Positions 54,109 through 62,453 of a stretch of DNA of 64,000 nt are shown here, piece after piece. The notes beneath the pieces are model-generated. The model was not told where the DNA came from, did not search any database, and saw only the letters and a list, made by a program, of their open reading frames with translations. The DNA lies in the NCBI RefSeq assembly GCF_002420705.1, contig NZ_DIIM01000002.1, positions 282,020-346,019 of the forward strand, written 5' to 3'. The translations under genes and the position numbers were made by a program. How positions within the stretch are numbered: position 1 is the stretch's first letter; each line of letters starts with the position of its first letter. The DNA is from Sphingobacterium sp. UBA5670. Its GTDB lineage: Bacteria; Bacteroidota; Bacteroidia; Sphingobacteriales; Sphingobacteriaceae.

Positions 54109-54426
54109 TCAAAAAAAGGGTGTTCCTGTTCATTTGGACACCCTGATTACTACTAACTGATCTAAATTTTACTCAAAGGTATATATCAATAGGTTCATTC
54201 ACACAGCTTTTTTAATTACGATACTATCATGAATTAAGCCTACTATTTCCAAAATAAATTTCTATTTGGATTGTTAGCAAAAAGCCTTGTTAGCGAAAGC
54301 CTTCAAGATGCTTTTTGAGACTTTTTTTTCCCTTTCTTTAACTACTGTTGTTGTCAATTATTTGGAGCTATAAAGAAGCTTGAGACAATAAATTTTAGTA
54401 TCTTTAAATAACACGAACCAGCAACT
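54109..54426. other. Spacer before fdhD
   Basis: It contains the hydroxylase terminator and a 15-16-bp near-repeat (gttagcaaaaagcctt / gttagcgaaagcctt, about 54274-54304). TATCTTTA at 54399-54406 could be the fdhD -7 element. Confidence 0.45.
54117..54144 (+). terminator. Terminator after the first hydroxylase pair
   Basis: Arms agggtgt(t)cc and ggacaccct (54117-54126 with 54136-54144) form a 9-bp stem with one bulge, nine bases after the stop codon. Confidence 0.65.
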
Positions 54427-55308
54427 ATGGAATCCAATGCGCTACTCGATACGGCCTTAAAACAAATTCAACTCGTCAAAGTCACGGAAGGCGCTGCAGT
54501 TTACGCTATAGATAGTGTTTCAGTGGAGGAGCCCCTAGAAATTAGAATAGCGACAACTGTCGACGGGATAATTGAATATAAAAATATTTCAGTCACGATG
54601 CGTACTCCAGGCAATGACACAGAACTCGCTATAGGATTTCTATTTACCGAAGGGTTAATTTCCACTATCAGCCAAATCGAAACTGTGGACCGTTTGGATG
54701 CCGTTTGCACAAGAAATTCTGATAATATCATTGTTGTGAGACTGGCCGAGGGGGTGGTCCCGAAAACAATAGCCTTAGATCGCAATTTTTACACGACTTC
54801 GAGTTGTGGTGTTTGTGGAAAGGGCTCCATTGCGGCCATCAAAACGGTTAGCATATTTAAAGAATTTTCACCAAAGGAAAGCATATTAGAACTAGAAGTC
54901 ATATACCGTATACCCGATCAGCTTCGTGCCGCACAGGGCAATTTTTCGGCAACGGGCGGAATACATGCCGCAGGGTTGTTTGATCTACAGGGAGAACTTA
55001 TCGCGTTGCGGGAGGACGTGGGTCGGCATAACGCACTGGATAAGCTCATCGGTTATGCGCTGTCGGATCAAGTGTTACCGTTGCAAAAACAGATCTTGGT
55101 GTTAAGCGGAAGGGCAAGTTTTGAACTTATACAAAAGGCGGCGATGGCCGGAATACAGGTTATTGCGGCAATTGGTGCTCCTTCGAGCCTGGCCGTTGAA
55201 CTGGCGAAGGAATTTGACATCACCTTATTAGGCTTTGTACGTGACCAAAGGTGCAATATATATCATCAGGCAAAACATATTATAATCAATGGTCTGATGA
55301 GCCATTGA
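54427..55308 (+). CDS. fdhD: Formate dehydrogenase accessory sulfurtransferase FdhD
   Basis: A 293-residue protein that carries sulfur from a cysteine desulfurase to the molybdenum cofactor of formate-dehydrogenase-type enzymes. The active CxxC is in TTSSCGVCGKGSIAAI (about residues 120-135); other conserved parts are ELAIGFLFTEGLI, FSATGGIHAAGLF, REDVGRHNALDKLIGYAL and LSGRASFELIQKAAMAGI. It heads a plus-strand group with a small conserved protein and an FdhF-like enzyme, its probable client. Confidence 0.94.
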   Translation: MESNALLDTALKQIQLVKVTEGAAVYAIDSVSVEEPLEIRIATTVDGIIEYKNISVTMRTPGNDTELAIGFLFTEGLISTISQIETVDRLDAVCTRNSDNIIVVRLAEGVVPKTIALDRNFYTTSSCGVCGKGSIAAIKTVSIFKEFSPKESILELEVIYRIPDQLRAAQGNFSATGGIHAAGLFDLQGELIALREDVGRHNALDKLIGYALSDQVLPLQKQILVLSGRASFELIQKAAMAGIQVIAAIGAPSSLAVELAKEFDITLLGFVRDQRCNIYHQAKHIIINGLMSH

Positions 55309-55334
55309 TCAGAATTTGACCAAAACATATAAAG

Positions 55335-55685
55335 ATGAAAATAAGAATTAGAGATAATTCCGTTAGACTACGATTGACCATGTCCGAAATCGATAAATTG
55401 GGCGACACGGGTGAAGTTGCTTGTCGCACTGAATTTATCAACCAACCCCTTGTATATCGTATTCTGCAAACGGGTACAGAAGAACTTGTGACTTCTTTTA
55501 TTGAGAATGAAATCATTACTGAACTATCTGCCAATATGATAAAGGAATTGGTGGAGACAGAAAGAATAGGTTTTGAAGGCCAGTCAGGACCGGTTAAAAT
55601 TCTCGTCGAAAAGGATTTTGCTTGTATCGATAACACTATGGAGGATCAAAGTGACAATTTTCCGAATCCAAATCTCAAATGCTAA
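55335..55685 (+). CDS. Small conserved protein between fdhD and fdhF-like gene (DUF7009-like)
   Basis: A 116-residue soluble protein. It opens KIRIRDNSVRLRLTMSEID, has a central beta-rich part, and ends VKILVEKDFACID followed by DQSDNFPNPNLKC. I believe it belongs to the DUF7009 family of uncharacterised Bacteroidota proteins, but that is from memory. It lies 26 bp after fdhD and 44 bp before the FdhF-like gene on the same strand, suggesting a role in maturation of that enzyme. A conserved-looking Cys in KDFACID is a possible functional residue. Confidence 0.75.
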   Translation: MKIRIRDNSVRLRLTMSEIDKLGDTGEVACRTEFINQPLVYRILQTGTEELVTSFIENEIITELSANMIKELVETERIGFEGQSGPVKILVEKDFACIDNTMEDQSDNFPNPNLKC

Positions 55686-55729
55686 GTGTATAAAACATCC
55701 GTTTGAACTGTCCCAAAAATCTACTGGTT

Positions 55730-58129
55730 ATGGAAGAGAACAACAAGCAAAAATTGGAGCAATCAATCCAGGGGGAACCAAAAGCAGAAAACCCCTATAA
55801 GCTCTTAGATCTGAAGTTAACGCCAGTTGAAAAGTCGGCGGCCGGCATTCCGGCTGTACTGGCGGCTTTTGCAGATCTTATTGAAGAGAAAACGCTTATT
55901 AGAGGTACCAAGGCGCTATTTAAAATGAATCAAGTCGGTGGTTTTGATTGCCCTAGTTGCGCTTGGCCCGATCCTGATGATGAGCGATCTCCTGTGGGGG
56001 AGTATTGTGAAAATGGAGCAAAAGCACTGGCGGAAGAAGCTACAACAAAAAGGGTCACGCCAGCGTTCTTTGAGAAAAATTCAGTATATGATCTATCGCA
56101 GCTTAGTGACTATGAAATTGGCAAAATGGGCCGTTTAACCGACCCTATGTATTTGCGTCCAGGTGGAACACATTATGAACCAATCAGCTGGGAGGGAGCT
56201 TTCGAAAAAATCGCTGAGCAGCTCAATGCTTTAAAATCGCCTCATGAGGCGGCTTTTTATACTTCAGGCCGTACTTCAAATGAAGCATCCTTTGTCTATC
56301 AATTATTTGCAAAGGAATTTGGCACTAACAATATGCCCGACTGCTCCAACATGTGCCATGAAACGTCTGGTTCGGCTCTTCGTTCCACGATTGGAATCGG
56401 AAAGGGAACAGTCAAACTTGACGATTTTTATGAAAGTGAATTGATTGTCATCATCGGTCACAACCCAGGGACAAATGCTCCCCGTATGATGAGTGCACTG
56501 GAGAAAGCCAAAAGAAATGGCGCCAAAATAATCGCTATAAATCCTTTACCGGAGGCTGGATTAATGGGATTTCACAATCCGCAGCAAATCAACGGGATCA
56601 TAGGAAAAGGAGTGAGTTTGGCCGATCTTTATCTTCCCGTGAAGATTAACGGTGATATGGCACTCTTAAAAGCATTGGAACTTATCTTATTGGACCTTGA
56701 AACCAAAAATCCCGGAAAGATCGTTCATCGCGATTTTATTGACAAAAAGACAACCGGATATATTGATTTTGTGAAGCAATTCGATGCACCCGGATATAAT
56801 CTTGAGCATCTGAGTCATGTTAGCGGGATAGAAATTACAGAAATCCAAAAAGCAGCAGCGCTTCTCGCTTCGAAGAATAAAATTATTTTTTGTTGGGGAA
56901 TGGGATTGACACAACAACCCAATGGCGTGGATATGATCCGCGAAATCCTCAATATCCTGCTGATGAAAGGAAGTATTGGTATAAAGGGAGGAGGTGTGTG
57001 TCCAGTCCGAGGTCACAGCAATGTTCAAGGAAACCGCACAATGCTTATTGATGAGAAACCTACAAGCGAGCAGTTGGATCGTCTTCAGCAGTATTTTGGG
57101 TTTAATCCGCCTCGTGAACATGGGTGTGATGTGGTTCACACAATTAAAGCTATGCATGCTGAAAAAATTAAATTCCTGTTTTGCATGGGAGGAAATTTTC
57201 TGTCGGCGACGCCTGATACAACTTTTACAGCAAATGCGCTGCGCAAGCTGAATCTATTGGTATCTGTATCCACAAAGCTAAACCGCAGCCATCTCATCCA
57301 TGGCAAAGAGGCGCTTATTCTGCCCACTTATGGACGCAGTGATAAGGATATTGTCGATGGCGAAGTGCAAATTGTGAGTACGGAAAACTCGATGGGTGTC
57401 GTACAGTCTTCTAAAGGTGTACTGGATGCCGTTTCCAAGAATCTAATCAACGAAACGCAGATCGTTTGCCGAATGGCAATAGCAACGCTAAAAGACAAAT
57501 CGGTAGTCAATTGGAAGCGCTATCACGACAGTTACGATGCGGTGCGAGATGCAATTGAGCAATGCATTCCCGGTTTTGAAAATTACAATGTAAGAGTTCG
57601 TCAAAGAGATGGTTTCTATCTACCAAATGCAGCTCGTGATAGGCAATCTTTTGCGCAACAACTTGGAGGAAAAGCGCCTTTCACATTGACCGAGATACCG
57701 GATAACCATTTAGATGCGGATGAATATATGATGGCAACAACGCGTACTCATGATCAATTCAATACCACCATCTATGGACTTGATGATCGCTATCGGGGTA
57801 TAAAAAATGAGCGTCGTGTCATATTTATGAATCAGAAAGATATTGACAAAGCAGGTTTTAAAGCTGGAGACAGCGTGGATCTTTTTAATTACGATGATGG
57901 AATAGAACGAATTGCACCTTTATTTTTAATTGTAGCTTATTCTATTCCTGAAAAAAATACAGTCACTTATTTTCCGGAAACCAATGTACTTGTTTCGGTT
58001 AATAATGTCGTAAAGGAAAGCAATATGCCCGCGTCTAAATATGTGAAAATTAAAATAAAAAGGCATGATCCCGAAGTGTACAAGAAGGTGGATGCCATGC
58101 TTTACAATGGAGCACTTCAGCGGCCTTGA
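55730..58129 (+). CDS. FdhF/YdeP family molybdopterin oxidoreductase
   Basis: A 799-residue DMSO-reductase-family enzyme of the YdeP type (formate-dehydrogenase-like; true substrate not established). An N-terminal Cys-rich segment DCPSCAWPDPDDERSPVGEYC may hold the iron-sulfur site; MGRLTDPMYLRPGGTHYEPI, DCSNMCHETSGSALRST and IVIIGHNPGTNAPRM are cofactor regions; the C-terminal molydop-binding domain has RTHDQFNTTIYGLDDRYRGI. ATG at 55730 replaces an upstream TTG at 55703. No partner electron-transfer subunits are adjacent. No signal peptide, so cytoplasmic. Confidence 0.92.
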   Translation: MEENNKQKLEQSIQGEPKAENPYKLLDLKLTPVEKSAAGIPAVLAAFADLIEEKTLIRGTKALFKMNQVGGFDCPSCAWPDPDDERSPVGEYCENGAKALAEEATTKRVTPAFFEKNSVYDLSQLSDYEIGKMGRLTDPMYLRPGGTHYEPISWEGAFEKIAEQLNALKSPHEAAFYTSGRTSNEASFVYQLFAKEFGTNNMPDCSNMCHETSGSALRSTIGIGKGTVKLDDFYESELIVIIGHNPGTNAPRMMSALEKAKRNGAKIIAINPLPEAGLMGFHNPQQINGIIGKGVSLADLYLPVKINGDMALLKALELILLDLETKNPGKIVHRDFIDKKTTGYIDFVKQFDAPGYNLEHLSHVSGIEITEIQKAAALLASKNKIIFCWGMGLTQQPNGVDMIREILNILLMKGSIGIKGGGVCPVRGHSNVQGNRTMLIDEKPTSEQLDRLQQYFGFNPPREHGCDVVHTIKAMHAEKIKFLFCMGGNFLSATPDTTFTANALRKLNLLVSVSTKLNRSHLIHGKEALILPTYGRSDKDIVDGEVQIVSTENSMGVVQSSKGVLDAVSKNLINETQIVCRMAIATLKDKSVVNWKRYHDSYDAVRDAIEQCIPGFENYNVRVRQRDGFYLPNAARDRQSFAQQLGGKAPFTLTEIPDNHLDADEYMMATTRTHDQFNTTIYGLDDRYRGIKNERRVIFMNQKDIDKAGFKAGDSVDLFNYDDGIERIAPLFLIVAYSIPEKNTVTYFPETNVLVSVNNVVKESNMPASKYVKIKIKRHDPEVYKKVDAMLYNGALQRP

Positions 58130-58752
58130 CCTTTGCCGGTAATCATTGATTTTGCCAAGGTGGCTTCGGTCGGCGTATTTACATTCGTAAGCGTCTGTCC
58201 ATCTGGTGCTTGGATGCATAGGGCATGATGTTGTACCAAAACATGACGTGGAGATAATTTATTTTGTACAAACATCTGCTGAAGAATAGACAGACTATGG
58301 GGTTCCCAAATAGCAAACAATGGTTCGGGAAAATTGTTCCCTGGGCTTGCAAATGCTGTGGCTATCTTTCGTGGATCGCGTTTTTGAATTAAATGATTGA
58401 TCGCTTCTGGTCCCAGCATGGGTAAATCACAAGCCGTGACAAGCCAAGCACGCTCTGGCTGAAATTCGAGAGCCGTCAATATACCGCCCATAGGGCCAAT
58501 ATCCACATAACGATCGGAAAGGCATGCATAGCTGGACGTATTCTCTTCGTTGGCGGTTACCTCATTAACCTGTTCCGGACGACAAGAAATATATACGCTT
58601 TCGCAGTAGTTCTGTAGCAGGTCAGCTAAATAAAAGCGTTGTTCCTTGCCATGCCAACGGATCTTTTCTTTTGGACTCCCCATACGTTGACTTCTACCGC
58701 CAATGAGCACCACACCATTTAATTTCGGAAATCTATTTATATCAGGAATCAT
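58117..58752 (-). CDS. mobA: MobA-like molybdenum-cofactor nucleotidyltransferase
   Basis: A 211-residue nucleotidyltransferase that attaches a nucleotide (GMP in classical MobA) to the cofactor. The N-terminal motif is GVVLIGGRSQRMGSPKEKI (usual GGxSxRMG-x-K), then DIGPMGGILTAL and VTACDLPML with the metal-binding Asp, and NFPEPLFAIW. It would serve the bis-MGD enzymes nearby (FdhF-like, nitrate reductase). It overlaps the end of the convergent FdhF-like gene by 13 bases. Confidence 0.9.
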   Translation of the reverse strand: MIPDINRFPKLNGVVLIGGRSQRMGSPKEKIRWHGKEQRFYLADLLQNYCESVYISCRPEQVNEVTANEENTSSYACLSDRYVDIGPMGGILTALEFQPERAWLVTACDLPMLGPEAINHLIQKRDPRKIATAFASPGNNFPEPLFAIWEPHSLSILQQMFVQNKLSPRHVLVQHHALCIQAPDGQTLTNVNTPTEATLAKSMITGKGQGR

Positions 58753-58899
58753 TGTGATAGCAATTAATACAATAGCGTTTTGTTGAAGTTACACATTTTA
58801 AAAATGGATACAAAAGCTCCATCGCGATATAAGATAGTTTTGTGATCTAACAATACTAAATATCCTTTGAATCTCAATGTCTTCCATATTTAATACCCC

Positions 58900-58929
58900 A
58901 ATTACGGAATTTGTTACCCTAATTACGGA
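58900..58929. promoter_or_regulatory. Direct repeats 21 bp apart, candidate operator
   Basis: The 9-base word aattacgga occurs at 58900-58908 and again at 58921-58929, each preceded by ccc or ccct, with a 12-base spacer. Nine-base repeats with 12-base spacing fit LytTR-type sites; AraC-type binding is also possible. Confidence 0.55.
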
Positions 58930-59002
58930 TTTGCGCAAGAATCTTCTTTTCATATCAATCAAATACTTATTTTTAAGAAAAATCCACTTAAAGTTGAGCT
59001 CG

Positions 59003-59033
59003 ATAAAACATCATCCATCAGGTGATGTTTTAT
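59003..59033 (+). promoter_or_regulatory. Leader hairpin / inverted repeat upstream of hydroxylase operon
   Basis: Perfect 11-bp arms ataaaacatca (59003-59013) and tgatgttttat (59023-59033) with a 9-base loop, 19 bases before the ATG at 59053. Without a T-run it is more likely an operator or leader structure than a terminator. Confidence 0.5.
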
Positions 59034-59052
59034 ATAAATAGAATAAACCATT

Positions 59053-59517
59053 ATGAATTTAATTCGAATCAATAAAAAGGAATATACTGTCGACATAGAC
59101 AATGAGACACCATTATTGTGGTTTCTGCGGGATCACATAGGTCTAACAGGAACAAAATATGGATGTGGAGTTGCACAATGCGGGGCTTGTGTCGTCCACC
59201 TAGATGGTGAAGCTGTGCGCTCTTGCGTAACAAAATTGAAACGTGCCATAGGTAAAGATGTAACTACAATAGAAGGGTTATCCGAGCATGGTGACCATCC
59301 TTTACAAATAGCATGGAAAGATGTCGATGTGCCCCAATGCGGCTATTGCCATGCTGGACAGATTATGTCTGCGGCGGTATTGTTACGTGAGCGTCCAAAT
59401 CCGACAGATCAGGATATCGACGACGCCATGACAGGAAATATCTGTCGATGTGGCACGTATTCCCGCATCCGCAAGGCAATCCATCATGCCGCTGAATTAC
59501 AAAAACAAAACGGTTAA
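59053..59517 (+). CDS. (2Fe-2S)-binding subunit of a second molybdenum hydroxylase
   Basis: A 154-residue homologue of the subunit at 51321. Cluster motifs are KYGCGVAQCGACVVHLD and PQCGYCHAGQIMSA with NICRCGTYSRIRK. It is followed by a diheme cytochrome c gene and then the large subunit, so it is the middle link of the electron path from molybdenum to heme. Confidence 0.93.
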   Translation: MNLIRINKKEYTVDIDNETPLLWFLRDHIGLTGTKYGCGVAQCGACVVHLDGEAVRSCVTKLKRAIGKDVTTIEGLSEHGDHPLQIAWKDVDVPQCGYCHAGQIMSAAVLLRERPNPTDQDIDDAMTGNICRCGTYSRIRKAIHHAAELQKQNG

Positions 59518-59530
59518 AAATAAGGATTCT

Positions 59531-60172
59531 ATGGAATTATATAAAGAAAAAAACACCAAAAAAGGCCGTAGAATGCCAATAACCTTAACTGTTATTGCAC
59601 TGCTTTTAATGGGACTCGTTTCCGCTTTTTCAGAGGATACCAACCAAACAACAGCTTTTAATGCGCCAGTCAGCTCAAAAAAAGATAGCTTAACATCTGT
59701 CAATGCCTTTAAAAAGGTCTATGCGGTATTGCAGAGTCCTCGCTGTATGAACTGCCATCCTAAAGGTGACATTCCATTGCAGGGGGACGACAACAGACTC
59801 CATGCCATGTTTCCAAAACGTGGGACCGATGGTAAAGGCATCCTTGCCATGAAATGCACGAATTGTCATCAAACCGAAAATACAGCTGGTCTAAAAACAC
59901 CCCCGGGTAGTCCCGAATGGCATCTACCACCAACAAATATGAAGATGGTGTTCCAAGGACGCAGTGCGCATGAACTGGCCAGACAAATCGTGGATCCCAA
60001 ACAAAATGGAAACAAAGATCTAAAGACCTTGATCGCTCATGCTGATGATGGTCTGGTCAAATGGGCCTGGACTCCAGGTGAAGGCAGGACATTGCCGCCT
60101 ATCAGTCATGCTGACTTTAAGAAAGCATGGATCACTTGGTTAACCAATGGTGCTTATGCGCCGACAAAGTAA
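59531..60172 (+). CDS. Membrane-anchored diheme cytochrome c subunit
   Basis: A 213-residue protein with an N-terminal signal anchor (ITLTVIALLLMGLVSAF) and two heme c motifs, CMNCHP and CTNCHQ, in a region rich in His and Met. It is probably the electron acceptor of the flanking molybdenum hydroxylase, passing electrons to the respiratory chain; similar proteins occur in isoquinoline-oxidoreductase-type operons. ATG at 59531 is chosen because the longer frame starts inside the upstream gene and adds 27 residues that block the signal. Starts 13 bases after the small subunit. Confidence 0.85.
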   Translation: MELYKEKNTKKGRRMPITLTVIALLLMGLVSAFSEDTNQTTAFNAPVSSKKDSLTSVNAFKKVYAVLQSPRCMNCHPKGDIPLQGDDNRLHAMFPKRGTDGKGILAMKCTNCHQTENTAGLKTPPGSPEWHLPPTNMKMVFQGRSAHELARQIVDPKQNGNKDLKTLIAHADDGLVKWAWTPGEGRTLPPISHADFKKAWITWLTNGAYAPTK

Positions 60173-60205
60173 TGTTTTATAGACAGTTTTTTGAAAGAAC
60201 GAACA

Positions 60206-62446
60206 ATGAAAGCAGACGAAAATACTATCGATAGAAGATCTTTTTTAAAAGCAGCTTTATTGGCTGGAGGAGGAATGATTTTGCAGTTTCATTGGCCAGG
60301 CGCCACAGCATTGGCCGCTCATCTCCCAACAGAAACTACAGCAGGTGAACCCTTCTCACTAAATAGTTACATCAAAATTCATCCCGATGGAAAAGTTACG
60401 CTCTTTAATCCCAATCCGGAGTTTGGCCAAAACGTAAAAACCTCATTACCCATGATTTTAGCGGAGGAATTGGATGTCAATTGGGAACAGGTGCAAGTCG
60501 AGCAGGCCGATTTTTTTCCAGAACGTTTTGAACGGCAATTCACAGGAGGGAGTCAATCTATTCGAAGAGCTTGGCCTGTATTGCGCACAGCAGGTGCGGC
60601 TGCCAGGCAGATGTTATTGCTCGCCGCTGCAAAACGATGGTCTGTTGCCGTGAGTGAACTGCGGACCGATGCCGGCCAGGTATTTCACTCGAAGAGCAAG
60701 CGCACACTTTCCTATGGTGAGCTGGCATCAGCGGCCGCTTTGGTACCTGTTCCGAAAGATGTTAAGCTCAAGGATGTAGCCAACTTCAAGATTATCGGCT
60801 CTTCTAAACATAATGTGGAGATGGACAATATCGTAACTGGCAAACCACTGTTTACGAGCGACTATAAAACGGAAGGTATGCTGATAGCCATGATTGTGCA
60901 TCCGGCAAGTTTCGGTAGAGAAATTATTGACATAGATGATACAGCTGTGCGGAAAATGCCTGGAATAAAGGATGTGTTTATCATTGAACCTCTTTCTCAA
61001 GATTATAAAAAGAACGGGTTTGATGTTATGAGCTATACAAAGCTTGCTGTCATAGTCGGGACGACTACCTGGGAGGTCATGCAAGCCAAAAAAAAGCTGA
61101 TCATGCAATTGACTGGACCGACCGGAAATGCAAATAATGGAAAGCCAAATTTTTTGGAAAGCACCGAGAGACATTATGCAGACATGGAGCATTATTCCAC
61201 ATTGCCGGCAAAAGTAAGGCGACGGGATGGGGATCCTGAATCTGCCTTTAAAAATGCAGTACGAATTATTGAACGCACCTACACTGCACCATTTCTTGTG
61301 CATAATACCATGGAACCAGTCAGTTGTTTTGCGCACGTAACAGCTGATCATGCGGAATTATATGCTCCAATACAGGCACCGGAATTTATCATGTCAACGT
61401 TGTCAGCTCGACTGGGACTCGCAAAAGACAAAATAAAAATTAATTTAGCCCGAATGGGCGGGGGGTTTGGGCTACGTGCTTATGGCCACCATCTTGTTGA
61501 AGCAGCAGTTATCTCTCAAAAGTTGAGCGCTCCAATCAAGCTTATCTATACCCGTGAGGATGAGGCTACCTATGGGATTTATCGTCCTAGCTATCGTGCT
61601 ACTTACAGAGCCGCTTTAGATGAAAACAATGAACTTATAGGTTTTCACATTAAAGCAGGAGGGATACCGGAGTCGCCAATTCATGAAAACCGATTCCCTG
61701 CAGGGGCGATAGCTAATTACCTTGCTGAAGCTTGGTCTGTACCATCAGCAATAACTATAGGCGCTTTCCGAGCACCTGGGTCCAATTTTATAGCCTGTGC
61801 GGAGCAGTCCTTTTTGGACGAATTGGCTTTTGAAATGAAGAAAGATCCAATCGATTTCAGGTTAGAATTGCTTCAACGTGCAAAGGATAAGCCAATTGGA
61901 CAACGCAATGACTACGATATTGACCGTTATGCAGGTGTCATCCAATTATTAAAGGATAAAGCAAACATAACCGAGAGGCCTCTAGGGACAGGGCGGGGAA
62001 TGGCGGCATATTTTTGCCACAATACGTATGCTGCAGCAATGGTTGATATTGGCGTAAAAAACGGCGAGCCTTATGTTTTTCAGGCCCTTGCAGCCATTGA
62101 CTGTGGTATTGTAGTCAATAAGGACGCGGCCATAAACATGGCAGAAGGAGCGCTTACCGACGGGATAGGCAATGCCTTGTATGGCGAGCAACTTTTTATG
62201 GACGGTGTACCACAAAAAAGCAATTTCAATAACTATCGGATCATCCGTATGAATGAATCACCAGTTAAATTAGATGTACATTTTGTCGAAAACCAAGATA
62301 ATCCAACAGGAATGGGCGAACCTGTGTTTCCACCTACATTTGCTGCTGTAGCTAACGCCCTATTTTCATTTAGTGGGAAACGCTATTATAGGCAACCTTT
62401 TGTCAAACAATATGTGGATGAAAATGTGTCGGAACAGAAGGCCTAA
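60206..62446 (+). CDS. Second molybdenum hydroxylase large subunit (IorB-like)
   Basis: A 746-residue molybdopterin-binding subunit of the xanthine dehydrogenase family with a Tat signal (IDRRSFLKAALLAGGGMI). Cofactor segments include NPNPEFGQNVKTSLPM, ARMGGGFGLRAYGHHLVEA, GAFRAPGSNFIACAEQSF and the C-terminal PTGMGEPVFPPTFAAVANAL with the catalytic Glu. It is clearly related to, but well diverged from, the large subunit at 51817, implying a different substrate. The whole complex should be periplasmic. ATG at 60206 replaces a TTG at 60191. Confidence 0.92.
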   Translation: MKADENTIDRRSFLKAALLAGGGMILQFHWPGATALAAHLPTETTAGEPFSLNSYIKIHPDGKVTLFNPNPEFGQNVKTSLPMILAEELDVNWEQVQVEQADFFPERFERQFTGGSQSIRRAWPVLRTAGAAARQMLLLAAAKRWSVAVSELRTDAGQVFHSKSKRTLSYGELASAAALVPVPKDVKLKDVANFKIIGSSKHNVEMDNIVTGKPLFTSDYKTEGMLIAMIVHPASFGREIIDIDDTAVRKMPGIKDVFIIEPLSQDYKKNGFDVMSYTKLAVIVGTTTWEVMQAKKKLIMQLTGPTGNANNGKPNFLESTERHYADMEHYSTLPAKVRRRDGDPESAFKNAVRIIERTYTAPFLVHNTMEPVSCFAHVTADHAELYAPIQAPEFIMSTLSARLGLAKDKIKINLARMGGGFGLRAYGHHLVEAAVISQKLSAPIKLIYTREDEATYGIYRPSYRATYRAALDENNELIGFHIKAGGIPESPIHENRFPAGAIANYLAEAWSVPSAITIGAFRAPGSNFIACAEQSFLDELAFEMKKDPIDFRLELLQRAKDKPIGQRNDYDIDRYAGVIQLLKDKANITERPLGTGRGMAAYFCHNTYAAAMVDIGVKNGEPYVFQALAAIDCGIVVNKDAAINMAEGALTDGIGNALYGEQLFMDGVPQKSNFNNYRIIRMNESPVKLDVHFVENQDNPTGMGEPVFPPTFAAVANALFSFSGKRYYRQPFVKQYVDENVSEQKA

Positions 62447-62453
62447 AGAGTAC

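Larger units (their letters stand above)
58753..59052. other. Divergent regulatory region mobA / second hydroxylase operon
   Basis: It holds a pair of direct repeats and a hairpin close to the plus-strand start (both listed). No gene is visible. Confidence 0.6.

Noticed and set aside
54274..54304. Near-duplicate 15-16-bp words in the fdhD upstream spacer
   Set aside because: Only two imperfect copies with no dyad or promoter relation; probably a local slippage event.
60728..61351. Minus-strand ORF of 207 codons
   Set aside because: Long but entirely antisense to the conserved molybdenum hydroxylase; composition rich in Cys, His and Trp as in shadow frames.
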